Origin: Planctomycetota bacterium
GTDB taxonomy: Bacteria; Planctomycetota; Planctomycetia; Gemmatales; Gemmataceae
Reading direction: 5' to 3'
Length of the DNA: 33,933 nucleotides
NCBI GenBank assembly: GCA_003669555.1
Contig: QWOS01000114.1
Coordinates: 1-33,933, forward strand
Positions within the stretch are counted from its first letter, which is position 1. The number at the start of each line of letters is the position of its first letter. Shown here piece by piece: positions 1 through 8,926 of this stretch. The notes below the pieces were generated by a model. The model was not told where the DNA came from. It made no database searches and saw only the letters and a program-made list of their open reading frames with translations. The position numbers and the translations under genes are program-made.

Positions 1-264
1 GAGCGCTGGAACAACGCTGGCTGGGACGAATGCGTGGTCCGTTTTCATTTCCCACCCATGAGCGATACCGATCCCAAAATGCCTGTATTGGGGCCCACAG
101 GCGGCAATGTCTGGAGGCGCTATTTTGGCTCAGCGCATTCCAGTGGCATCAACGCTGTTAAGGGTGATGGTTCGGTTGCGCACATTAATTTTGCAGTCAG
201 CCCGTTGGCATTCATGTACGCCTGCATCATCAATGACGGCGTGCCCAGCACCCTGGACAACTGA
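1..264 (+). CDS. DUF1559 domain prepilin-like protein, C-terminal part
   Basis: The reading frame is open from base 1, so the gene starts upstream of the window and only the last 87 residues are present. The end carries the typical DUF1559 signature: a histidine, then Gly and Asn, then Asp-Gly-Ser-Val (SAHSSGINAVKGDGSVAHI). It is followed by the short C-terminal stretch with a Cys and a hydrophobic patch. DUF1559 proteins are planctomycete proteins with a type IV pilin-like N-terminal methylation helix (not visible here) and are thought to be exported or assembled as pseudopilins; individual functions are unknown. A small lipoprotein gene starts 26 bp downstream, a common arrangement for these genes in planctomycetes. 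Family assignment is fairly secure from the H-x9-DGS motif; role is inference. Confidence 0.85.
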   Translation, partial: ERWNNAGWDECVVRFHFPPMSDTDPKMPVLGPTGGNVWRRYFGSAHSSGINAVKGDGSVAHINFAVSPLAFMYACIINDGVPSTLDN

Positions 265-290
265 TCGCTTCCCTTCCATGGAGTTTTTGC

Positions 291-470
291 ATGATACGCT
301 ATTTCTGGATCCTGCTGCCGTTGTTGCTCCTTGGAGGTTGCGGTGATGCGCCGACAAAGCTCCCGGGTGCGCTGACCGACGAGCAAAAGCAGGCCATCAA
401 GGCCGAGGATGACAAGGTTTTTGACGAGGAGGGCGGCAACAATCGCAAAAAGGCCAAGGCTAAAAAGTGA
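291..470 (+). CDS. small lipoprotein, 59 aa
   Basis: The ATG at 291 is preceded by GGAG at 280-283, a good Shine-Dalgarno spacing. The product begins MIRYFWILLPLLLLGGC, a short hydrophobic signal ending in a lipobox (LGGC) with the lipidated Cys at residue 17. The mature part is about 43 residues, highly charged, and ends in a Lys-rich tail. No catalytic motif is visible. It lies just after the DUF1559 gene and is followed within 20 bp by an intrinsic terminator, so the two probably form one transcription unit. Small lipoproteins after DUF1559 genes are recurrent in planctomycetes; function is unknown. The gene is well supported by RBS, lipobox and terminator despite its size. Confidence 0.8.
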   Translation: MIRYFWILLPLLLLGGCGDAPTKLPGALTDEQKQAIKAEDDKVFDEEGGNNRKKAKAKK

Positions 471-489
471 TTTGCCAGCTTTGGCTTGG

Positions 490-519
490 GCGGGGGATGG
501 TGACCTCCCCCGCTTTTTT
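490..519 (+). terminator. intrinsic terminator after the lipoprotein gene
   Basis: A perfect 8-bp stem (490-497 with 506-513, GC-rich) with an 8-nt loop is followed by six T residues at 514-519. It lies 20 bp after the stop of the small lipoprotein and would end the DUF1559-lipoprotein transcript. Confidence 0.9.
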
Positions 520-557
520 CTACCTGCTTGCGTAACCATTCACCACGGGATCTCGCC

Positions 558-1226
558 ATGCGGCTTGCTGTTTTCACTCATTCTTCGAAAAACCTGCTGC
601 TCGGCGGCTGGCTCATTGTTACAACACTGGCTGCGGGTTGCGGCAGTAACAAAACGGCTGGCGAGGATAAGCCTCAGGGTTTTCCAGCCGCCCAGGCATC
701 CACCGAAGAGCTGCCCACCGCCGTGAATCTGAACTATGCCAACTGGAAGCAATTCCCCGAGGGTACGGTGGTGACCCGCGTCAAAACCACGAAAAATGCC
801 CAGGATTGGGTCAAGGAAACCACCACGCTAAAACTGCTGCACTGTTCCAGTGAAAAAGTCCTGGTCGAATCCCAGGTGACCGTGGAACGACCCAATTATG
901 AAACCAAAATCAATCCTGGTGCCACGATAGAGTTCCCCGCATCATTCAAGTTGCCCAAAGGGCTCACTTCCGAGCAGATCCAGGCTCCGTCGCTCCGCGC
1001 AAAAAACGCCGGTGTGGAAAAGTTGCAAGTGCTGAACAAGAGTTGTCAGGCCACGGTGTTCATCTGGGAAGACGGGACCGAATCCGGTCCCATGGTCAAT
1101 AAGGCCTGGTATGTCGATACCATCCCGGGCCGCATCGCCAGGCAGGAAATGCAGGTGGAGCAGAAAGGATTCTCGGCGCTTGAGGAGGTTGTCGCAATTG
1201 TGATTCCGGGCCCGAATGCCAGGTAG
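558..1226 (+). CDS. hypothetical lipoprotein, 222 aa
   Basis: I chose the ATG at 558 because it puts a signal peptide at the very N-terminus (MRLAVFTHSSKNLLLGGWLI...) ending in a lipobox LAAGC at about residues 25-29. An in-frame TTG at 528 would add ten non-signal residues. The mature protein starts with a Ser/Lys/Gln-rich linker, then a mostly beta-type region of about 160 residues with no recognisable catalytic motif. Two cysteines (LLHCSS and NKSCQA) might form a disulfide. It lies between two terminators, so it is probably transcribed alone. I do not recognise the family. Export and lipidation are supported by sequence; function is unknown. Confidence 0.8.
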   Translation: MRLAVFTHSSKNLLLGGWLIVTTLAAGCGSNKTAGEDKPQGFPAAQASTEELPTAVNLNYANWKQFPEGTVVTRVKTTKNAQDWVKETTTLKLLHCSSEKVLVESQVTVERPNYETKINPGATIEFPASFKLPKGLTSEQIQAPSLRAKNAGVEKLQVLNKSCQATVFIWEDGTESGPMVNKAWYVDTIPGRIARQEMQVEQKGFSALEEVVAIVIPGPNAR

Positions 1227-1253
1227 GCATGAGTCCACAACCTGAACTGGTGA

Positions 1254-1287
1254 GGGGCCCGGATCATGGGATCGGGCCCCACTTTTT
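1254..1287 (+). terminator. intrinsic terminator after the 222-aa lipoprotein gene
   Basis: The stem 1254-1265 pairs with 1270-1280 (GGGGCCC... with ...GGGCCCC, one bulged G), with loop ATGG and a T5 run at 1283-1287. It lies 27 bp after the stop codon at 1226. Confidence 0.88.
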
Positions 1288-1396
1288 CCCTACCTCACTT
1301 TCTGAACCCCCGCATCCGTTCCACTCTGACGACTTGCCAGGAATGGCCGGTGCCCCCTAAGCTGACCCAAGGCCAGTACAAACGGGGGCATTTGCC

Positions 1397-3514
1397 ATGG
1401 TAATCGCGCATCGGGCCAGCAGCCTGGCGACAATCCTTTTTCTGGGGGTTGCCTGTTTGCTGGGTTCAACGGGTCGCTCCCGCGCGCAAGACCGGCTCAA
1501 GACCATGCCGGGCCATGCCCAATACGAGAAGCTGGCCAAGGAAATCGGCAAAGCGGTCAAATCCGGGGCCTTGCAAACCACCTGGAAAGAAGAAGGGAAA
1601 TCCCTCGAATTTGTCCGCGATGGAAAAACTTTTTCTTTCGATATCGCTTCCCTGAAAGAGAACGAGCAGACTCTCCCCAAAGAGGCCCCGCCCAAAAGCA
1701 GCGCGGGCGGAAAAACCAAAGCTGGCATCCCAAGGGGGCCAGGACGCGGCAGGCAGGCAGCCGCGGCACTTTCACCTGATGGCAAAGTCCTTGCCACCCA
1801 CGCCAGTCGCAATATCCACCTGAGCGGCCCCAAGGGGGAGGGTACCTATCCCATCACCACCGCTGGCAGCGAGAAGGCGCGCATCAAGTGCGGCGTGGCC
1901 ACTTGGGTTTATGGTGAGGAGCTGGAGCAGAAAACCGCCCTGTGGTGGTCCCCCGATTCCAGCAAGCTAGCCTACTACCAGTTCGACGAATCCAGAGTGA
2001 AGGATTTCTATCTCGCCCTCGACCAGACCCGGCAGCAGACCCGCCTTGATATCGAGGCCTACCCCAAGCCAGGCTCCGAGAATCCGGTGGTGAACCTGGT
2101 TGTCCATGATCTCGCCACCGGCCGCAAGACCTGGATCGATGTTCGCGACGGCAAGCCCTTTGATAACACCGTGGTGGGCCATTATGTCTACAACATTGCC
2201 TGGTCGGCCAATGGCAAAGAGCTACTGTTCCATCGTACCAACCGCCTGCAGAAGGTGATGGAACTCGTCGCTGCAGACCCTGCTACAGGCAAAGTCCGCG
2301 TTGTGGTGCGGGAGGAATGGACCCCTAGCTGGGTGGAAAACCTGCCAGAGCACAGGTTCCTCAAGGATGGCCGGCGCTTTATCTGGGCCTCGCAGCGTAC
2401 CGGCCAGCGTAACTATTATCTGTGCGACCTCGATGGAGCCAAACCGGTGCCCCTCACCCGGCACGCCACCGAGGTGGCCAACATCGTTGCGGTTGATGAA
2501 AAGGGTGCCACCCTCTATTACATGGCCCGCACCGGCGATAACCCCATGAAGCTGCAACTGCACCGGGTGGGGCTGGATGGCAGTAATGATACCCGTCTTA
2601 CCAGCCAGGGCTTCCATCATCAGGTTAGCCTGGCCCCTGACTTCAGGCACTTGGTTGCTATCTCCCAGACCCACGACGAACCGCCCACCACCCGCCTGCT
2701 GAGCGTCGCAGGCAAGGAACTGGCGGTACTGGCAAAAAGCGATATCACCGCCTTCGACAAGCTGGGCCTGAAGAAGGTGGAACTGTTCACCTTCAAGGCT
2801 GCTGACAAAACCACTGACCTGTACGGGCTGCTGCACCGGCCTTCGACATTCAACCCGGCCCAGAAATATCCACTGCTGGTGAGCGTCTATGCCGGGCCGG
2901 AGACCAACGGGGCGCGGGAAACCTTCGTCCCGCCCAGTGCACTGGCGGAACTGGGTTTTCTGGTGGTGTCGCTGGATTCACGCAGCGCCAAGGGCCGAGG
3001 CAAGAAAACCCTTGACGCCATTTACCAGAACCTGGGCATGGCCGAAATTGACGACCAGGCCGAGGGGGTCCGCGAGTTGGGCAAAAGGTCTTATGTCAGC
3101 GCTGGCAAGGTGGGGATTTATGGCACTTCCTACGGGGGCTTTGCCGCCGCCATGTGCCTGGCGCGCCATCCGGATCTTTTCCATGCGGCGGTCGCCTGCT
3201 CGGCGGTGACCGATTTCCGCAACTACGATACCATCTACACCGAGCGTTACCTCGGCCTGCCGGCTGACGCGGCCAAGGCCTACGATAAAACCAGCATCAT
3301 GGCCCTGGCCCCAGCCATCAAGGGCCGGCTGATGATCTTCTTTGGCACCGCTGACGACAATGTCCATCCCAATAACGCCTTGCAGCTGATCCAGGCGCTG
3401 CAAAAAGCCGGAAAAAGTTTTGAGGTGCAAGTGGGGCCGGATATCGGCCATGCCTCAGTTTCCCTGCCTCGCATGATGGAGTTTTTTATTGACCACCTGG
3501 TGGGGATCCGGTGA
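1397..3514 (+). CDS. S9 family peptidase (dipeptidyl peptidase IV-like), exported
   Basis: This is a 705-aa prolyl oligopeptidase-family serine peptidase. An N-terminal signal peptide (about residues 1-30, ending near SRAQ) predicts export. Residues about 125-480 are the DPP-IV N-terminal beta-propeller. The segment WVYGEELEQ aligns with the DPP4 loop carrying the paired glutamates that bind the substrate amino terminus; here these are Glu174 and Glu175. The C-terminal alpha/beta hydrolase domain has the nucleophile in GTSYGGF (Ser578), the acid in GTADDNVHP (Asp653) and the base in IGHAS (His685). Triad and Glu pair are intact, so removal of N-terminal dipeptides is likely, with X-Pro/X-Ala preference inferred from the family. 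It appears monocistronic. Length is normal for the family. Confidence 0.92.
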   Translation: MVIAHRASSLATILFLGVACLLGSTGRSRAQDRLKTMPGHAQYEKLAKEIGKAVKSGALQTTWKEEGKSLEFVRDGKTFSFDIASLKENEQTLPKEAPPKSSAGGKTKAGIPRGPGRGRQAAAALSPDGKVLATHASRNIHLSGPKGEGTYPITTAGSEKARIKCGVATWVYGEELEQKTALWWSPDSSKLAYYQFDESRVKDFYLALDQTRQQTRLDIEAYPKPGSENPVVNLVVHDLATGRKTWIDVRDGKPFDNTVVGHYVYNIAWSANGKELLFHRTNRLQKVMELVAADPATGKVRVVVREEWTPSWVENLPEHRFLKDGRRFIWASQRTGQRNYYLCDLDGAKPVPLTRHATEVANIVAVDEKGATLYYMARTGDNPMKLQLHRVGLDGSNDTRLTSQGFHHQVSLAPDFRHLVAISQTHDEPPTTRLLSVAGKELAVLAKSDITAFDKLGLKKVELFTFKAADKTTDLYGLLHRPSTFNPAQKYPLLVSVYAGPETNGARETFVPPSALAELGFLVVSLDSRSAKGRGKKTLDAIYQNLGMAEIDDQAEGVRELGKRSYVSAGKVGIYGTSYGGFAAAMCLARHPDLFHAAVACSAVTDFRNYDTIYTERYLGLPADAAKAYDKTSIMALAPAIKGRLMIFFGTADDNVHPNNALQLIQALQKAGKSFEVQVGPDIGHASVSLPRMMEFFIDHLVGIR

Positions 3515-3900
3515 CGGTGCCAATTACGCTCCCACTCCAGCATGCCTAACCAGCAACCGACCGGAATAGTGGCAGTCATCCCTGAGTTTTCTCCTGCTGA
3601 TATTCGGGTTTTCTCCCGGCTATAAAGACCAGGTGGTTGCCGCATTTTTTACACCACATGTAGCCCTATTTGCGTAAATTGCCAGGTCGCCGCAAGCAGA
3701 CAAGCAGGTCCTGCAATCAGCGCAGACGATTTTGCGGAAAAAAAGTTTTTCTGATTTGCTTTTCTGCAAAAAATAACCAACAATCCTTTTGCATACAGAT
3801 TCATTTCTTTTTAACAAATTTTTCATCCTGCTTGCCGGAAAATTCGCTACCGGTTGCCTGCTTTTGTGCTCACCCTTCTGCGCCCCAAGAGGTCGATTCC
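3515..3900. other. intergenic region upstream of the subtilase, AT-rich
   Basis: No convincing gene is present. The stretch 3730-3840 is rich in A and T runs compared with its surroundings and probably holds the promoter of the following subtilase gene, though no clear -35/-10 pair stands out. Positions 3518-3540, read on the minus strand, match 20 of 23 bases of the conserved block of the repeated element found at 18.2 and 22.4 kb. Confidence 0.5.
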
Positions 3901-6900
3901 ATGAAAATGAATGCACGGCGTTTCAGAAAAGACAGTCCCCTGATTTTGGAAGTGCTTGAGCGTCGCGATGTCCCGGCGCTTGTGCTTGATTACGACCTGG
4001 TTAGTCAAAAGCCGGCGGATTTTAGTCAAACATCCGTCCTGATCCAGTTGCCTACCGGGGCCATGCCAGATTTCAAGGTTGGGGCTTATGCGCCTGGCCT
4101 GCAACTGGTCAAGGGCTACGCCCTCGTCCCCAACCTGTATGAGGCCCACATTTCCGACCATAGCCTGGCATCGACCCTGCAGAGTCTGCAAGGCAGCAGT
4201 CAGGTGAAAATGGTGCAGCCCGACTCAAAAATCACCGCAAAAATCATCCCGAATGACCCCAGCTTCTCCCAACTCTATGGCATGAACAACACCGGGCAGA
4301 CGGGCGGAAACAACGACGCTGATATCGATGCTCCCGAAGCCTGGGACAAAACCACCGGAACGGGCCAGACGATTGTCGCCGTGATCGACACCGGTGTTGA
4401 CTACAACCACCCTGAGCTTCGTGACAACATCTGGACCAATCCAGGCGAAATCGCTGGCAACGGCAGAGATGACGACAACAACGGCTATATCGACGACATC
4501 CACGGCTACGACTTCGCCAACAACGATGCCAACCCGATGGACGATAACGGCCACGGCACCCACGTTTCGGGCACCATTGGCGCGGTGGGCAACAACAGTA
4601 CCGGCGTGGCGGGTGTCAACTGGCACACCAGCATCATGGCTCTCAAATTCCTGGATGCTTCCGGGAGTGGTTTCCTCTCCACAGCCATCTCTGCGCTCGA
4701 CTATGCCGTGGCAAACGGGGCCCGTCTTTCCAACAACAGTTGGGGGGGCGGCGGGTTTGATGCGACTCTTGGCCTGGCCATCGCCAATGCGGGAGCAAAA
4801 GGCCATATTTTTGTCGCCGCCGCTGGCAATTCATTTGCCAACAACGATCTCTTCCCCAACTACCCTTCCAACTACAACTACGACAACATTGTCGCTGTCG
4901 CCGCCACTGACAACCGCGACAACCTCGCCGGTTTCTCGAATTTCGGTGTCACTACGGTGGATATCGCCGCACCGGGTGTGAACATCCTCAGCACAGTGCT
5001 CAACGGTGGCTATGCCACTTACAGCGGCACCTCCATGGCCACTCCCCATGTCACCGGTGCCTTGAGCCTGTATTGGGACGCCAATCCAGGTGCCACCTAC
5101 ACCCAGGTCATCAACGCCCTGTATCAGGGGGCTGATGTGGTTCCCTCCCTGCAGGGACTTGTGGCTGGTGCCAAGCGTCTGAATCTCAACGGCCTGCTGG
5201 GTGGATCAGTCACTCCTCCCGTTGATGTGGCCGGGGCCAAGGTGACTGTCGGGCAATTCACCCAGACGGGCGGGCTGGCCACCGGTGCCACGCTGACTTT
5301 TTCCGAAGCCATCAACCCCGCCAGCTTCACCACCGCCGATCTGGCCCTGACCGGCCCTGCCGGGACGGTTTCCATCACTTCGGTGGTGGCTGTCGCCGGT
5401 AGTGGCAACACGAAATTCGCCGTTGTTTTCCCGGCGCTCTCGGCGATTGGCACCTACACGCTCAAAGTGGGCCCGGATGTGCTCGACACCGCCGGCAATC
5501 CGATGAACCAGGATGGCAACGGTACCAATGGCCAGACCACCGATGTCTTCTCCATGGACTGGGTCATCAGCGCTCCGCCAGTTGATGTGGGCGGGGCCAA
5601 GGTGACTGTCGGGCAATTCACCCAGACGGGTGGGCTGGCCACCGGTGCCACGCTGACTTTTTCCGAAGCGATCGACCCCGCCAGCTTCACCACCGCCGAC
5701 CTGGCTCTGACCGGCCCCGCCGGGACGGTTTCCATCACCTCGGTGGTGGCTGTCGCCGATAGTGGCAACACGAAATTTGCCGTTGTTTTCCCGGCGCTCT
5801 CGGCGGTTGGCACCTACACGCTCAAAGTGGGCCCGGCTGTGCTCGACACCGCCGGCAATGAGATGGACCAGGATGGCAACGGCACCAACGGCCAGACTAC
5901 CGATACCTTCTCCATGAACTGGGTCATCAGCGCCACACCACCCGCCGATGTGACGGGGCCCAGCATCACGACAGGGGTTTTCACCCTGAGCAATGGACGC
6001 GCTACCGGTGCCACCCTCACTTTCTCGGAAGCGATTCTTGTCAGCAGCTTCACCAAAGTGGATGTGACCCTCACGGGGCCCAATGGCAAGATCACCATCA
6101 ATTCAGTGGTAGTAGTTACAGGGAGTGGCAACAAGGTTTTCAAGGTGACTTTCCCCGCTCTCCAGGGCAATGGCACCTACACCCTCAAGGTTGGCCCGGC
6201 CATTCTTGACACAGCCAGCAACCCGATGGACCAGAATGGCGATGGGACCAACGGTGGTACGGCGGATGCTTTCCAGATGGACTGGATCATCAAGCCTCCG
6301 GTTGATCTGAAGGGGGCCCGTGTGGTGGACGGCGTGTTCACCCAGACAGCCGGTTACGCCACCGGTGGCAAACTGACTTTCTCGGAGGCCATTGATGTGG
6401 CCAGCTTCACCACCGCGGACCTGGTTCTGCTGGGGCCCGGTGGTACCTTCAGTATCACTTCCGTCCTGCCAGTGAGCGGTAGTGGCGGTACCCAGTTTGT
6501 TGTCGCGTTCCCCGCCCTGACCGCGGTGGGCACTTACACTCTCAAGGTGGGTCCGGGGGTGTTGGATCTTGCCGGGAATCCGATGGACCAGAACAATAAC
6601 GGGGCCAATGGCGAGGTGGGTGACCTGTTCTCGATGTCGTATGTGCAAAACTCGCAACTGATCTTCACCAACGCCACCGATTACAACATCCGCGACTGGA
6701 AGACCACTTCCTCCACTATCAAGGTGGACCAGAATTTCACTATCGCCGATCTGAATTTACGTCTGAATGTCAATCATACCGCCGTCGGCGACCTGGATAT
6801 CATGCTGATCACACCCTTCGGGCAACCCCTTTTCCTGATGGGCATGTATGGCGGTGTCGGTGATAATCTCATCAATACCCTTTTCGATGACCAGGCCGCT

Positions 6901-7335
6901 TTGCATATTGGCCAGGGCAGCGCACCGTTCACAGGGTCTTATTACCCTGACGATGCGCTCTCGGCAGTGAATGGACGCAGTGCCAAAGGGAACTGGACTT
7001 TGAAGATCAGCGATTATGCTAGCCGCGATGAAGGCACCCTGCTCGATTGGAGTCTGGAATTTTCTACCAGCTCGCAAATAACTACCCGGGGTGTCAAACC
7101 CGTTGTAACTATCTACACCGGGGCCCCCAGCCTGCAAGGCGGTGCTTTATTGTCCATCGCCCCTGCCGACCAGTCTGGCAGCCAGGAAGTGGTTCAGGCC
7201 CTGCCCAGGAATCAAGCTGTGCCAACCACCTACCCCAGCCAGATTCAGGCCTGGCTCGACAAGTCGGTGTGGTCGCGCCTGATCGAGGACAACCTGGTTG
7301 CCCGCAAGCGGATTGGCAATCATCTGTCGTGGTAA
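3901..7335 (+). CDS. secreted S8 subtilisin-like protease with four Ig-like repeats and P-domain
   Basis: The ATG at 3901 follows AAGAGG (3887-3892) with good spacing; an upstream in-frame extension to 3670 has no RBS. The product is 1144 aa. Residues 16-26 read LEVLERRDVPA, the LE-x-LE-R-x-x-P motif seen at the N-terminus of many large planctomycete secreted proteins; no classical signal peptide is visible. The subtilase domain (about 120-430) has Asp163 (VIDTGVD), His218 (NGHGTHVSG), oxyanion Asn310 (AAAGNS) and Ser378 (SGTSMATPH), so the catalytic residues are complete. Residues about 440-920 hold four tandem Ig-like modules of about 118-120 aa; the first two are nearly identical. Residues about 925-1070 form a proprotein-convertase P-domain (DLDIMLITPFG ... 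GNWTLKISD). Likely an extracellular processing or degradative protease; substrate unknown. Confidence 0.93.
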   Translation: MKMNARRFRKDSPLILEVLERRDVPALVLDYDLVSQKPADFSQTSVLIQLPTGAMPDFKVGAYAPGLQLVKGYALVPNLYEAHISDHSLASTLQSLQGSSQVKMVQPDSKITAKIIPNDPSFSQLYGMNNTGQTGGNNDADIDAPEAWDKTTGTGQTIVAVIDTGVDYNHPELRDNIWTNPGEIAGNGRDDDNNGYIDDIHGYDFANNDANPMDDNGHGTHVSGTIGAVGNNSTGVAGVNWHTSIMALKFLDASGSGFLSTAISALDYAVANGARLSNNSWGGGGFDATLGLAIANAGAKGHIFVAAAGNSFANNDLFPNYPSNYNYDNIVAVAATDNRDNLAGFSNFGVTTVDIAAPGVNILSTVLNGGYATYSGTSMATPHVTGALSLYWDANPGATYTQVINALYQGADVVPSLQGLVAGAKRLNLNGLLGGSVTPPVDVAGAKVTVGQFTQTGGLATGATLTFSEAINPASFTTADLALTGPAGTVSITSVVAVAGSGNTKFAVVFPALSAIGTYTLKVGPDVLDTAGNPMNQDGNGTNGQTTDVFSMDWVISAPPVDVGGAKVTVGQFTQTGGLATGATLTFSEAIDPASFTTADLALTGPAGTVSITSVVAVADSGNTKFAVVFPALSAVGTYTLKVGPAVLDTAGNEMDQDGNGTNGQTTDTFSMNWVISATPPADVTGPSITTGVFTLSNGRATGATLTFSEAILVSSFTKVDVTLTGPNGKITINSVVVVTGSGNKVFKVTFPALQGNGTYTLKVGPAILDTASNPMDQNGDGTNGGTADAFQMDWIIKPPVDLKGARVVDGVFTQTAGYATGGKLTFSEAIDVASFTTADLVLLGPGGTFSITSVLPVSGSGGTQFVVAFPALTAVGTYTLKVGPGVLDLAGNPMDQNNNGANGEVGDLFSMSYVQNSQLIFTNATDYNIRDWKTTSSTIKVDQNFTIADLNLRLNVNHTAVGDLDIMLITPFGQPLFLMGMYGGVGDNLINTLFDDQAALHIGQGSAPFTGSYYPDDALSAVNGRSAKGNWTLKISDYASRDEGTLLDWSLEFSTSSQITTRGVKPVVTIYTGAPSLQGGALLSIAPADQSGSQEVVQALPRNQAVPTTYPSQIQAWLDKSVWSRLIEDNLVARKRIGNHLSW
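5221..5940 (+). repeat. two tandem 360-bp coding repeats, about 93% identical
   Basis: Positions 5221-5580 and 5581-5940 align without gaps. I count 24 differences in 360 bases by eye, many in third codon positions. Each unit encodes one 120-residue Ig-like module of the subtilase, so the duplication is in frame and recent. Confidence 0.95.
5941..6650 (+). repeat. third and fourth diverged Ig-like repeat units
   Basis: Two more copies (about 5941-6297 and 6301-6650) encode the same module. They keep landmarks such as LTFSEAI, TYTLKVGP and LDTA/LDLAGNPMDQN but differ strongly in DNA from units 1 and 2. They represent an older expansion. Confidence 0.9.
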
Positions 7336-7480
7336 AACCGGTAGCCCGCGCTGAACAGCCGGGCGAGGGAAACGGTGGGCGGCGCGAGGGGCTATGCCCT
7401 TCGGCCGCTCAAACTCTCAGGTGCCTGAGGAGCCGTCGAATCAGGCCCGGCACCCGGACGGTGGTCACAATGGCGCTCAC

Positions 7481-8926
7481 TCACAGCAACCCGGCAATTG
7501 GCTCACCCTGGTAAATGTGGTGCGGCCGGTCCAGCTCATCCTTCCACGCGGCGGTGGCGGGAATACCCAGGGCGTGGTAAATCGTGGCGGCCAGTTGCTC
7601 CGGTCTCTGGGGATTGTCGGACGGGTAGGCACCGTTCTTGTCGGAGGAGCCTACCACTACGCCACCGCGCGTTCCGCCCCCGGCGATGAAAACCGTTTGC
7701 ACCGCCCCCCAGTGGTCGCGACCAGGGACTTTGCTCTCGCTCATGCCCGAGTTCACCTTGGGAGTGCGCCCCATCTCTCCGCACATCAACACCAGTGTGT
7801 TATCGAGGAGCCCCCGTGTCTTCAGATCGTCGAGCAGCGCCGAGATGCCACGGTCTGTAGGCGGCAGCAGGCAATCGCGCAAGAGCGGGAAGTTGTTTTC
7901 GTGCGTGTCCCATGTCTCGTTGTTGCCCAGGTTCACTTGCACCAGGGTCACGCCAGCTTCGACCAGTTGCCGGGCCATCAGCAGCGACCAGCCGAAGGCG
8001 TTGCGCCCATAACGGTCGAGCGTTTTTGTGTCCGCATTGTGGACATCGAATGCCCGCTGGACGCCGGGGTCGGCGAGCAGTGAAATCGCGGCCTGCCGAT
8101 GCCGGTCCAGCGATGCCGTGGCCGCGCCTCCCTCAAGATCGTGCCGCTGGGCGTTGAGCAGGCCGCGGAGGGTGTCGCGGTCGGTCAGTTGCAGGCGGGA
8201 CAGCCCCTGGGGCAAACTGAGGTTCGGGGCCTGAAATTGCAGCTTGGTGTTCCTCTCGCGACCGCGCACGAAATGGAACTCGTAGTCTGGATACGCGCCA
8301 TAGGAAAGCGCATTGAACGGCGATGCGTTGATGAACCACGGGTCGTGGCGGCTCCCCATCACGCCCCCAAACTGGCCCGGAATGACGCGCCCAGTCCGGT
8401 GGACCAGTCGTTCCGGCAAGGCGATGGCGGGGGGCAGGTTGTTGGTCCGGGCAGGAAGAGCTGCCCCCACCACCGAGGCTATGGAGGGCCAATCGCCTGA
8501 CTGAGGCTTTTCGCCACTAAAACCGGGCGGCAACGCCGTTCGGCCGGAGAGGATCGACATGTGCCCTTCAGAGTGGCCATTATGGGGTGTAGTGAGTGAG
8601 CGGATCAGGCTCCAGGAATCGCTACGGGCTGCCAGCATGGGCAAGTGTTCGCACACCCGCACGCCAGGGGTCCGCGTGGCAATGGCCTTGAAATCGCCGC
8701 GAATCCCGACTGGCGCGTCTGGCTTGGGGTCGAAACTGTCGTGCTGGCCCAACCCGCCGGACAGGAACACGAATATGACGGATTGCGCCTTCCCGCCACC
8801 TGGCTTGACTATTTGAGTGTCAGCAGCGCGTAACGCGGAGACATGGTTCGCACCCAACCCCAGCAAACCCAGGCTACCTGCCTGGATAGCTGTTCTCCGG
8901 GTGGGTCTGACATGCGACGGCAGCAT
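7481..8926 (-). CDS. DUF1501 domain protein, Tat-exported
   Basis: The product is 481 aa. The ATG at 8926 is preceded by GAGAGG with 8-nt spacing. The N-terminus TRRTAIQAGSLGLLGLG is a twin-arginine signal, so a folded protein is exported. The body matches DUF1501, a sulfatase/alkaline-phosphatase-like family abundant in planctomycetes: FLSGGLGQHDSFDPKP near the N-terminus, then HNGHSEGH, WDTHENNF, GEMGRTPK, GRDHWG and GSSDKNGAYP. The conserved Asp/His residues in these motifs suggest metal binding. The reaction is unknown. These genes usually sit next to a DUF1549/DUF1553 gene; here the nearest one is over 20 kb away and the gene stands alone, convergent with the subtilase. Confidence 0.93.
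   Translation of the reverse strand: MLPSHVRPTRRTAIQAGSLGLLGLGANHVSALRAADTQIVKPGGGKAQSVIFVFLSGGLGQHDSFDPKPDAPVGIRGDFKAIATRTPGVRVCEHLPMLAARSDSWSLIRSLTTPHNGHSEGHMSILSGRTALPPGFSGEKPQSGDWPSIASVVGAALPARTNNLPPAIALPERLVHRTGRVIPGQFGGVMGSRHDPWFINASPFNALSYGAYPDYEFHFVRGRERNTKLQFQAPNLSLPQGLSRLQLTDRDTLRGLLNAQRHDLEGGAATASLDRHRQAAISLLADPGVQRAFDVHNADTKTLDRYGRNAFGWSLLMARQLVEAGVTLVQVNLGNNETWDTHENNFPLLRDCLLPPTDRGISALLDDLKTRGLLDNTLVLMCGEMGRTPKVNSGMSESKVPGRDHWGAVQTVFIAGGGTRGGVVVGSSDKNGAYPSDNPQRPEQLAATIYHALGIPATAAWKDELDRPHHIYQGEPIAGLL

Noticed and set aside
5221..6650. Regular repeats considered as a repeat array of CRISPR type
   Set aside because: The unit is 360 bp, in frame, and encodes Ig-like modules of the subtilase; there are no short repeats with unique spacers. 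No CRISPR array was seen anywhere in the window.
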